Source: Ramazzottius varieornatus
Lineage: Eukaryota > Tardigrada > Eutardigrada > Parachela > Ramazzottiidae
Assembly (NCBI GenBank): GCA_001949185.1
Contig: BDGG01000002.1
Span: forward strand, 1,257,851-1,321,850
Direction of reading: 5' to 3'
DNA: 64,000 nt
The position numbers were made by a program, and so were the translations under genes. Shown here piece by piece: positions 23,954-34,394 of this stretch. The notes below the pieces were generated by a model. That model ran no database searches, was not told the DNA's origin, and worked only from the letters and a program-made list of their open reading frames with translations. Positions within the stretch are counted from its first letter, which is position 1. Each line of letters begins with the position of its first letter.

Positions 23954-25366
23954 GCAGAGATCAAAAGTGTACGTATGCCGATTTTTATTGTCTCTGACAA
24001 CAGGTTTCACAACACCCCCACCACATCTACCATTCTCACCTTTTCCGACTGGCTTTACTTTTTTCTCAACTCGAGTTCCTTCTTCGACATTCGATGTCAG
24101 CGTGGATTTCAAGAAATAGACCAACAGCTTGAATTTTTCCTGTCAGGAAATGACTTTTGTGTGCCATAAATTTCCTCAAAGAACAGGACGCTCGTACCAA
24201 TTTGCTACCACCTGTTACTTCCACGAGAAAAAAAATCAGATTGCCTCTTTCCCGCCCGTTCTTCCAGATTGTCCATACAACTTTCAAGCTGTCTCGGCTG
24301 AACTATGAGTCGTTTCGTAGTATTGAACAGCAGCTTAAAAAATTTGACTAGTGTGACTTCCAATGGGGAAGACCCATCGTGACGACTAAACTGTTGTCCA
24401 CAGAACCCATGTTAGAGTTTCGATCCGACATCTGCCATCAACAGGCCGATAACCGTCTTAGTTGCACGTGGAAATTGAAAAAACATCCACGGAGAACATC
24501 AAGATACTCAGCGATTGAATTTTAAACAATAAATTCGGCCATTCTGCCGAGAAACCTTGCTCTATGAAAAAAATTTTCACTCTTGACCTGATCGTCAGAT
24601 TCATGGTTTTGATGACTTTTCGAGTAGCCCAGCTCGTGGTCTAATTACAATCGTAATTGTAATTGATTTTAATTGTTATTCCAATCGCAGTGCCGCATGA
24701 CTTAAACGAAAAACTAATTTTTGGAAACGACCGCTAAAACCGCGAAAGCTGATAAACTTTTGGCTTCTCTCCTCCTCTAGCTTGATGTCAGTTACGACCC
24801 TTCCTTAAAAGATTTCTGGTCGTTGATTTCTCAACGGGTTGCAAAAAGGATGTCAGACCAGGAAAAACTAATGTGCAAGTTGAGGAACGATCCAGTCGAA
24901 AAAGCCATGATTTTATGGGTGGCAGCTAGTTGGTGCGAGCGCTCTGTAGTACTACTGTAGTACTATGGATAGTGTGCGGGCTGGTAGAGGAAATTCTCAA
25001 GTACGTCCCACTTTGGAAAAGTTTTCACTGAAAATCGCAACATGGGCACTTTTACCTACTTGGCTCACCTAGCCTACTCTCGAAAATGTTTTTGCATAAT
25101 TCTCAAGCCGTGGCGTTTCGAGTGTTCTGATTTTTATTATACAGTTTTGCGGTACATCCTGGCCTGCGATACTTGATACTTTTCTCGTGCGTAGCTCAAG
25201 ATCCACAAGGTACGCAAAAATAAAGTTGCAATTTGGGACTTCACGAGCTTCGTGTAAAATTTAGGTCAGCCACATGGCTGGGTATCCATATCATTGTCAC
25301 CTTCAGAGTTACCGCATAACCGTAATTCTTTAACTATTGGTTTTGCGCCAGTAGAGGTCTGTGGAG
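23954..25366. other. Intergenic between the two astacin-like genes
   Basis: No gene recognised. An AATAAA at about 24526 could end the first transcript. An AT-rich patch at 24640-24690 resembles the ends of the repeat at 3909-4720, and a small palindrome GTAGTACTACTGTAGTACTA lies near 24945. Confidence 0.4.
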
Positions 25367-26950
25367 ATGTCCCTCGGCGCAGCTTTGCTCTTCGGCGTGA
25401 TTGCAGTTGTGAACAGCGCTGTCCTGAACAGCGACCCCCAGTATACCCGATGGCCAAATGGAAAGATTCCTTTTTACCTTGCTCCTAACGAATACAGTAT
25501 GGCCGGCAAGATTTGAGATATTCTGCTGCGTATCCTCAATGAAACCTTTAATTTTCTTTTTCAGCTGCAGCGGAACGCACTATGATCGGACAAGCCATGC
25601 AGAAAATGAGCATTGATACCGGCGGCTGTATCCAGTTCGAAGAACTGACTTCACTCCCCGCAGCAGGAACTATGCGATATGTATCCATCTCGAAAGCTGG
25701 AGGAATAGGGTAATGGGATATCCCAATTATTGCTTATCGAAGTAGCTAGCGTAAGACTGGAAGCATGGGCAAATGTTCTCATCCGGGTCGCTATCTAAAA
25801 TGGCGCACGCTCGTGACCCATGCCAATGAAAGCATGCGCCGCTTTAAAAAACGATGTGAATGAATTCGTTTTGTTCAAGCGCCACACGTTCTTTTTGCTA
25901 TTGACCAAAAGCGTGCGCCATTTCGGAATAAGATCCGGATAAGTTTAATTGCCGACGTCCGAAACGAAGACCGTACTATTTTAGCGCACCATCGCCAACT
26001 TGTTATTCCTTCCCCGGAATGGTGGCGCAACAAACCGGCCAAGGTCAAGCCATGTCCATTCAGGGTGGTCAGAGTGGTTGCATGAACAGTCCTCGGCACA
26101 TCATGCGTCTCCTGGCCAGCTTGACTGGGCTCCGCTCTGAACACAACAAGCCGAACCGGGACCAGTTCGTCACAGTCAGCCCGCAGAACGTGGAACCTCG
26201 AGTGCAACCCTTCGTCCCGCTGAACGCGTTCGACCCGAGTAAAGTCATTAGTAACCCCTACGACTTCGACTACAACTCCATCACGATGATCGACCCACTG
26301 CAGTTTAGCGGAAACGGCGCCGCTGTAATTCAGTCAAGAACCCAGACGCCGCTGATCAACAGCGGCACTTTGAGTATGAAGGACTGTCAAGCGATTGCAT
26401 GGTTCTATCAATGCAGCGCCACCTGCCAAGACCGTAAGCTTTTTTCTGCCTTCACCTCTCAACGAGTTCGCAGGAATAAGCTTGATGTTTTCATTTTGCA
26501 GCTTACGGAGCTGGTGGACTTCAAAGCAACACGTACGGCTTGAACAACGTTCAAGGTCCGCTCAATCAATTCGGACTACCAACCAACGGGCAGAATTTGT
26601 TCAACCCGAATCAACAGCAATTCCCCAACCAGCAACAGTTCCCCAGCGGACAGGTACCGTCATCATTCAATCAGCTCGGACAGCCAGTGAATGGTCAGGT
26701 ACCGCAGAACTTATTCAACAACGGCCCGATGTCAAATGGGCAGTTTCCCAATGGCCAAATACCGGTCAACCAGTTCCAGCCGTTTCCGTCTAATCAAAAC
26801 CAGCAACCAATAAATGGCCAGTTCCCGACGAATCAGTTCTCAAATGGGCTCAGTGGGCAACTACAGCCCAATAATCAGCAATTTCCCGGGCAAGTCAATG
26901 GGAACTTCCAGACACAACCCTTCAGTAACAATATTGTACCAAGCGGATAG
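25367..26950 (+). CDS. Astacin-fold protein 2 with zinc site lost and N/Q/P-rich tail
   Basis: Four exons, 25367-25496, 25565-25709, 25985-26433 and 26502-26950, give 390 aa with consistent phases. The start ATG 25367 leads directly into a signal peptide (MSLGAALLFGVIAVVNS). The catalytic-type domain follows: TRWPNG, IGQAMQKM, fold cysteines (GGC, PTC, SGC, and DCQ..YQC) and EHNKPNRD. The zinc motif HExxHxxGxxH is replaced by RLLASLTGLRS, and the Met-turn SxMHY by SITMI, so catalysis is not expected. After about residue 240 the chain becomes a low-complexity tail of about 150 residues rich in Asn, Gln, Pro, Gly and Phe with NGQ, QFPNQ and NQF motifs, a composition seen in extracellular matrix or adhesive proteins. 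The role is unknown; a secreted structural or binding function is an inference. Intron 2 carries a GGCGCACG-type palindrome. Confidence 0.85.
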
Positions 26951-27297
26951 TTGATTACCAGTTTGAGAAGTCGGAAAACAATCACCGCGTAGTTGTTGCG
27001 TTCTCTTCATGGTCATTACCGGAAGATGCATGGACCATTTTGTGCCTGCGAGGCATGATGATGTTTGGTGAAGAGGAAATTTCAGAGCAATGAGTAGAAC
27101 CGGAATTGAACGACATAACAATAATTACAAACTATCGGAGCTGACAGATCGAGCCGTACGAGTGTCCAGGAGTAAACTGGCTTCGAGCGCTAGAAAATTG
27201 GTCGTGACTACGGATACAGACGACTATAGTTTGCATCTCCTCTACGAGTCAGGTGCCTGAACTTTAGCCTTGCTTTCAGCCGTTGAGAAGTTTGAGA
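26951..27297. other. Intergenic
   Basis: Nothing recognised between the astacin-like gene and the ANF-receptor-like fragment. Confidence 0.4.
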
Positions 27298-28660
27298 ATG
27301 AATCGCCTTGGTTTGACCCACAGCATACTTTGTCTAATAGTCGGGGCGAGCGTCGTTAAACCTTCCTGCGCTCAAGTTGAGTTTCTGTTCATTCCTACTG
27401 AGGCCACGTTACACTCCAGCCCGTTGTTCGCAGCAAGTTCGGCCTGGATGACGGTCGCGTTTGACGAGATCCAGCAGCGGTATCCCGATGCGCTCGTCGT
27501 GCGTGTACACAAGAAGGTGGCTATATCACTACAGACTTTTAGTTTTGACAAATGTGTTACCGTAGTACGTAATCAGGGGGTTTGAACTAATTGGCAATAT
27601 CGCAAGAGGTAAGAGCTGAAGCAAATGCACGTAAAGCTTCCGTACCTTGCGTCCGCTAATGTCAGCTTTCGGTCGTTAAGAATTCGACTACCTTGCGGCG
27701 CTCTGGTAAGCGGACTCTTCACCAAAATCTTCTGCTTTGGCTCTTCCTGCACCATCTTGCCGTTTCTAGTATGGCCATGATGAGTTCGATGGAAAACCGA
27801 CAGAGATTTCCTTCCCTCACTTCATTCGCTAAGGCCTCTGTCACTCCATATATGCACAGGCATTGATCATCTTGCTGAACTTCTTCCACTGGAAGTCAAT
27901 TGCTGTCATTTTTGACACGGCATCCGAGAACGCTCGTTCACGGACAAGGGAGTCGTGCCAGCCCGTGCTGGCTGCGCTAAAGAACCCGGCAACCCCAGTA
28001 TCCTATTCATACCTCGAGCTGTCCACCACGTCCTTTGGCAACGTTTCGGAAGCTCTTCTAACCGCACGACGCTTTACCCGAGGTTACAATCATAGTTTGC
28101 TGTTGCACTTGGACAGGAGGATAATGATGCCCTCTTTTGATGACGATCGGTCCTATTCTCGGTTATTCTTGTCTGTTCCCTGGTCAAACCCACAAAGAAA
28201 CTTATGGTATAGTCGGGCGCAGTTCACGGCAAAATACCTACAAGTACCAGCCGTCCATTACATCTATATCTCCCCTGCTTGCTGTGCTTTTTAGGCTGCT
28301 GCGGAAAGTCTGAACATGACAAATGGCGACTTTGTGAGCTGCTTCGAATTTTTTTTCGTTTCAGAAATTTAGAGTCGTGAGCCAGTTATGTTTTTTTTCA
28401 TGCCCAGACATGAATGCTCCCTTCCAATATTATGGGCGATGCGAAAAGCCTCACGCTCCGCGAACAACACAGCGCTCGGTAGCCCTTCGTCTCAACCAGA
28501 CAGCCAACGAGGACATGCTACACAACGATCTCCTTATCAGCTGCTACGAGGCCGCGACAACTATCGGAAAGGTCGACGAGTGGCTGCAACGCATGTTGGA
28601 ACATGAAGCACAGCAAGTGCAAGAATTAACCTCACTGTCAACCTACCGGTAGGTGCTGAA
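27298..28660 (+). pseudogene. ANF-receptor-like ectodomain, partial or broken
   Basis: ATG 27298 begins a clear signal peptide (MNRLGLTHSILCLIVGASVV..) followed by a start typical of the periplasmic-binding-like ligand domain of natriuretic-peptide / receptor guanylate cyclases (FAASSAWMTVAFDEIQQRYP). After an acceptor TATGCACAG, a second exon from about 27862 contains LLNFFHWKSIAVIFD, the usual WxxxAVIxD signature. A third piece near 28380-28650 has NDLLISCYEAATTIGKV. The pieces do not join cleanly by eye, and no transmembrane, kinase-like or cyclase domain follows before 29.5 kb. It may be a decayed gene or a truncated receptor; the family call is moderately supported. Confidence 0.45.
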
Positions 28661-29520
28661 TGAGACATTTTCGTCTCGGCGCGATTTGCACCAGCCAGCA
28701 TGCCACAGCGGCAGCCAACTCGCCCAGGCGATGCTTAATCGGACGTTTCATCATGATCAGACTGGTCAAGATATCAAGCTGACGAAAAATTACCTAACAA
28801 TTTAAAAGTATTCTATTTGAGTAAGCTCCGGTTGAGCCTACTCAAAGTCAGAGCAGGTCACTAAAGTTCCTCCATCTATGTCACAGGGTGTCGTGGCCTT
28901 CCATCTGAAGGAAGACGGTTTCTGGTGGAGTCTACCGCTACAGTCGCTGTTTATGCGTCCACCCCGGTAGCCGGAACGGTCGGACTTGGTTACCCGTTTC
29001 TTGATTTGATGGCCCAAGTGTTACCTTGTGGAGTTGAGAGGAGCTATAGTTCTTTTGATTGGATCGTTACTGGGACCAATAAGAGCGTTACGTCACTAGC
29101 TGTACCTCGTACCTCTTGACTGCCCGATACTGCAGACAATAAATAAATAGTGCCGCAGACCGGCCTACATCAACAGCAGTCTTCTAGCGGGTGGTCGACG
29201 ACTTGCCTGGCCTGTGCGAACTCCATGCAAAGAATCTTTTCCAAGAGCTTATGTCGCGACTTTTTATCTCTAAAGACATGTTTAGGAGTGTGTTCAAACT
29301 TTTATAGTCTGTGAAGGTCCAGGAAGAACAGCTCTGGCGGTTTCACAAGCTTCCGCGTTGTCAGCGATCAGTAACGTATGTTTTCTTGAGGCGTAGTCTC
29401 AACTGTGACATTCTGTCAAGTTTCGAATATCGTGGAGTCGACATCAGGTGAAGGATTTCGGATGCGATATTCGAAAGCAGGATGGAGTCAATAGCAAGCC
29501 TGGTCTGTCGCTCATTTTGG
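28661..29520. other. No recognised gene
   Basis: A frame at 28925-29119 is open but unrecognised. The sequence CCTACTCAAAGTCA near 28836 also occurs near 2061. Confidence 0.35.
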
Positions 29521-29532
29521 TTTGTCTTTTTC

Positions 29533-31656
29533 ACGATGGATATCCACGATATTCGTGGTGCGACCCAGCGTCCTAACATTGCCTTCTTCCTCGCTGATGA
29601 TCTGGTACAGCGAGCTGCAAGCAAGAAGCGATACGACTAAGCGATGTTCGATGCTCCATACTGCACTTTTGCTTTCAGGGACGCACAGACGTTGGATACA
29701 CGGAAGGCAGCAGCCAAACGCCCACTCCTACTATCAGCAAGCTGGCATGGGACGGTGTCATACTTAACCGCTTTTATATCATACGAACCACGTTTGCACA
29801 CCATCGCTGGCAGCCGTCTTGACAGGAAAATTTCCCATACACACAGGTTACGTCTTTGCCTGATCAGGTCTGTCGTAAGTGAGGTGTAGAATGTTGGCCA
29901 TCTTTAGGCTTGTAGAATGCTGTCATCGTCCATGGTCAAGTTATAGCGTTACCCCTACATCACCATATTCAAACGGAATATCTCAAACGGCTTGGCTATC
30001 AGACCTTCCTCGTTGGAAAAGTAAGTCATAGGCAACCTAACTTTAGTTCGAACTATGAGTACAGCAGAACTTATTTCGTTTAGTGGCACCTTGGATCACA
30101 CTCGAGACAGTTCATGCCCCGTAAGTTTGCGTATGCCATGAATACAAACGAATACAATAAAGTGCATCAATATGTTCCTTCCAAGATGCCCGAGGCTTCG
30201 ACCGGTCGTTTGCAACTCTCGGGCCGAGTTGCAATTGGTTTAACTACGAGGAACATGCAGCGTATTTTCCTAAATACAGTATTCATATTTTTTTGATGGA
30301 TTTTACTGATTTCCCAGACCTTTACGAAGGGACGAAGTCTTCGAGAAGACGGGCTACGCGTTCTAGCTAACGACACCAACAAATTTTACCTGCCCGACTT
30401 GTTAACCCTGAAAGCAGAGCAGTACATTCACGACGCCGACCCATCGGTTCCGTTCTACCTTCACTTTGCCACCCCACTTCCACACACAGGCTATGCCAGT
30501 GACGGCACACCCAATTATCAACACACTCTGCCAACCTAACGATTTCGACCGAGCGCCTTCAGCTTTCCAGCGAAATATCCACGACGAAAAGAACAAGTTT
30601 GTGAGCATCCCTCACCACTTGTCAGCTCATCCAGACATGTCGGCTGTACAGTTGTCGTCGTAGCGCTGATAGAAGCAATGGGTGAAGCGTCAAGCGCCTT
30701 ATTAGCGCTTTATCGCACAAAGGTATTATCAACAACACCATTCTCATTTTGGCATCGGACAACGGAGGCGCACCAGCTGAGCTCAATTTCAACCCAGCAG
30801 TCCAAGCCATCAACCACGGTCAAAACTGGCCTTTACGTGCCGAGAAAGGATCATTTTTCGAAGGGGGTGTCCGAGTACCCGCTTTCGTCTGGTCGCCTCT
30901 CTCGAAAAGGCGAGGGCGAATGACAGACCAGTTATTCCATGCGGTGGACTGGTTACCGACTTTGTGGGAAGCTGCTGACGGTGATCCAGCTGAGCTAGTC
31001 AATGCAGGTCTTGATGGCGTCAGCCAGTGGAAATCCATTCAAGGCATCGTACTCATGTCTGGGCACCTTTGTTATTATATTTCCTCTTCCTCGAGAGGTG
31101 TTTGCCTTGAGTCTCTCTGGTATTCCGCAAGTACCACCAGGACTGTAAGCAGGAAGGAAATGTTTCTGAATGTGGATCCCATCTTTGGCGAGTACGCAAT
31201 GATTTATCAGGATCCTCATGGAAAGTTGTACAAAATTATCGGAGGAAATGCTTACAACAACACACTGGGTGCTATAAAATGGTACTTTAAAATTCTCGAA
31301 CGTAATTTAGTAGGTTCGTTGTTTTATGGTGAACGCCTCGTACAGGTTTGCTCCAGAGAACACAAATAGTGGTAAAGACAGAAACTGGCGGAGGAGGACT
31401 GCAGCTTCCGCTAAGTGTAATTACCCGTGGGCCCAAGATATTACACCCTGCGTACCTTGGAAGAAAGACTGTTTTTTTGATCTGATTAACGATCCGTGCG
31501 AACTAAACAACCTTGCCAGTGCCTATCCGGCCATGGTACGTGCCCTTCAGCTGAGGCTTCGACAGTAAAACGCTTCAGCCGTGCCAGCTCAGTTTTCCGA
31601 GTTTGACCCGGCTTCCAGTCCCGACTTATGGGATGGTTGGAACGTGCCGTAGCTCG
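29533..31656 (+). pseudogene. Arylsulfatase (type B-like) pseudogene
   Basis: Former lysosomal or secreted sulfatase. Blocks appear in family order: RPNIAFFLADDL (metal-binding Asp pair, about 29570), then after acceptor GCTTTCAG the DVGYTEGSSQTPTP..LAWDGVILNRFY block (29680-29785), CTPSLAAVLTGKFPIHTG (29795-29850), LKRLGYQTFLVGK before a GTAAGT donor (about 30020), WHLG (about 30090), PFYLHFATPLPHTG (about 30460), ILASDNGGAP with WPLRAEKGSFFEGGVR and a long domain (30740-31050), and DCFFDLINDPCELNNLA (about 31465-31515). Damage: five extra bases after NRFY shift the frame, the signature CxPSR has Leu for Arg, TGA follows the HTG block, and TAA at 31567 interrupts a C-terminus that continues in frame to the LWDGWN block near 31650. 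The gene is therefore dead despite good conservation of the C-terminal half. Confidence 0.85.
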
Positions 31657-31836
31657 ATCCGCAACCGATAGACGATGGAATCACTACGAACTACGAACCC
31701 CTTCGGGACACGCACACCGAACTGGTTCATTGAAAGCAGACCTTCAGAACTGCGTATTTCTAACCTAATTCCGAGTTACCAATAACGTGGTATGTTCAAT
31801 TTACTATATTACAGTGGTGTATTTCCGAAATTCAAA

Positions 31837-32643
31837 GGGTCGGCAAATTTTTCGGGGCGCATGGTGAGGCTTTGGATGGGCCGTGTTTAGGGGCCAGAAA
31901 TCCGGACACGCCTCTTGCGCGCGCTATTTGACCGAGTCAGTGCGAACCAGAGGTTTTGCTATCCCATTGGCCATGGCAAATGAGCCACAGTGGGCAGGTT
32001 GCGTTTCGGCGAATCTGAATTCTGACTGATCGCTACGTCATCCCATCCGACTGTGTGGTGTACGGTTGATGAGTGGCACTGCCACATTACTACCTTGGTT
32101 CACCGATCAGCTGATCGTGACGTAATGAAATGAACGCGTAGGACCGTAAACTGCCCACTGTAGCTCATGTGCCATGGTCTATGGGTCAGGAAAAACCTCT
32201 GCTGCGAACCGATCGCGCATAAACCGGATGCACAAGTGCCGAAACGCATGCCAGCCCAGTTTCTCATCAACAGACTTTGGTGACAACATCGCCTGCTTGC
32301 TTCCCATCGGTTTTCCGATCAGTATTCCTTTGTTACGTGGCAAACATTTCATCAAAACGCCGTAAACTATAATTTACGGAGTGTTCCAATCGCTTATGTA
32401 AAGTTTGTTGCTTTGATATTCGTCAAAAACAATGGTCTTCGCATACAAAACAGGGTTTCGTCTGACTCACTCTTTGAGTTTCCGTACGGCTGGCATGCGT
32501 TTCGGCACTTGTGCGTCCGGTTTATGCGCGATCGGTTCGCACTGTCTCAATCAGATCGCGCGCTCAAGAGGCGTGTCCGAACTTCGGGCCCGCTGAACAC
32601 GGCTGATCATAGCCTTACCGTGCGCCCAAAAAATTTGACGACC
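31837..32643. repeat. Inverted-repeat element (about 800 bp) with a second internal palindrome
   Basis: Terminal inverted repeats of about 110 bp: 31837-31950 against 32531-32643. Inside, 32203-32256 and 32488-32541 are another inverted pair of 54 bp, nearly identical. The right inner arm overlaps the start of the right outer arm. No transposase is recognised, so this is a non-autonomous element or a nested pair. Confidence 0.75.
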
Positions 32644-32689
32644 AAATTTATAGGTCGGTGTCCACGTTTCTTGGGTGGATAGTGTACCG

Positions 32690-32940
32690 TACAGGAGGAG
32701 TAAGCATGTGTGACCCAGTGAGGAAATGTGTGACCCAGTAGTCTCAGACGGCGCATCCATAGAAAAGCATGAGACACTCGTAATTAAAATAAAGCCTATG
32801 ACATAACGAATTACAGTGTTGTCTAACTTACATAAAAAGTGTTTCTGTTAACTTAATGCATACTTGATACATGTCACGCCGTCTGAGACTACTGGGTCAC
32901 ACATTTCCTCACTGGGTCACACATGCTCACTCCTCCTGTA
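32690..32940. repeat. MITE-like element with near-perfect 65-bp inverted repeats
   Basis: 251 bp. Arms 32690-32756 and 32876-32940 are nearly identical inverted copies that start TACAGGAGGAGT. Each arm contains the tandem ATGTGTGACCCAGT twice. The high arm identity suggests a recent element. Confidence 0.9.
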
Positions 32941-34394
32941 CAGGAGTTATTCGGAAGCCGCGAAACTAGCTGTTACTGTATGACTGAGGATACGAAACTG
33001 GTAAAGACCACATTTAGAGATGCGCTGTCGCCCCAGCTTGCACGGTCTTTGCTACTTAGCGAATTAACAGAGTACGTTACGTACGTGATTCCCTTAGCGA
33101 AAAGGCTTGTCCCAACATTTTTATTGTTCGATAATTACTCATCGTGCGCGTGCATTCAAGCTGACAAGGGGGTTGCCTGTCCCGACGTCCCGATAGACGA
33201 GAGTCTCTTCTCTGATCTTACCTAGGAAGCTAAATTATCCGACGATCCTGGAATGAACTACAGGACTTGGAAATGAAAGTCCATTGACGGCTCCAGTAAG
33301 CCGCGATGACGTAAAGCTCTTTGATTGTGGGTGTTGTTTGAAAACATTAGGAACATGTCTTTTCCGCGGATCATCAGGGTGACCGAACAGCGTGTGTAAT
33401 CTAGCTGAAGATGCGCCATAAAACACTATCCAGTCCGAATCTGACGGAACAGCTGAACGACTGAGTTGCAATCTGTTCAGTCGAACTCCCAGTCAAAGAG
33501 CTTACATCACTGTAGTACTTAGGTTCGTTACTTCCGAACGCTGTGGTTTATTCCGGGGTCGTCGGATAATATAGCTCTGATTCTGCACTTAAGATTCTGC
33601 ACTTAAGAGGAAATTTGAGTTGCTAATGAAGATTCTCTCTAAAGAATTATGACCGACGCCCACCAAACACAGGTTACGGATAGGAACATAAAACCGACGG
33701 CTACAAACACCCAAAGGACGAAAGGCACCTCCATGGATTGTTGACCGATGAACTTTTGGCCATTAAAACCACAGGCAGGATGGTCTTGGGTGCGAACACG
33801 ATTCGTTGATGCATGGCTTGGCCGCGATCTGGACGCTCCCAAGGGCATGGAAGATGTGTTCGTTACGCTATGATACTAGCAAGTGGTACAACTACACCCC
33901 TAGAAAGCCGAGCTCAGTGCATGCACCTACATGCACAACGCGGGTATGAACGGCGATAAGCTTGTATTTATGTGCGTGATAGGAGCAAGTCGCACACGCA
34001 CGCACCGAAACTCGCTCCCTGTAATAAGATGGCCAATGGCAAACACGTTTGGCGCCGAGTCCGCCTTGTGAGTTCTATTGTTAAACAAGATCACATTTTC
34101 AAACCCCCTGAGGCGCAACCACGTAATTAAACTGCGGTCTCCTCGTGGTAACCCGAGCTTGAATTCGGCAGTTCCACAATTTGCCGAGATCATCTGTCAG
34201 TATATTCAAGTTATACCGGCCTTCAGGGAGCAGGGAACCTCTGGTTACGGTATTTGTGCGAGCGGCGATCTGGTTTGACCTTTCATCTTGTCTGTCAGAT
34301 CACTTATGTTAATTATACTTGCAGGGTTTTCCGTTGCTTCACATGGATATGGCCAACCCTGAAAGCTCTTACGTTGGTGGGACGGACTGGAGCT
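32941..34394. other. No recognised gene; degraded M3-like segment near 33080-33160
   Basis: AGCGAAAAGGCTTGTCCCA at about 33096 and CATCGTGCGCGTGCAT at about 33138 resemble the right half of M3 elements. Nothing else is recognised. Confidence 0.4.
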
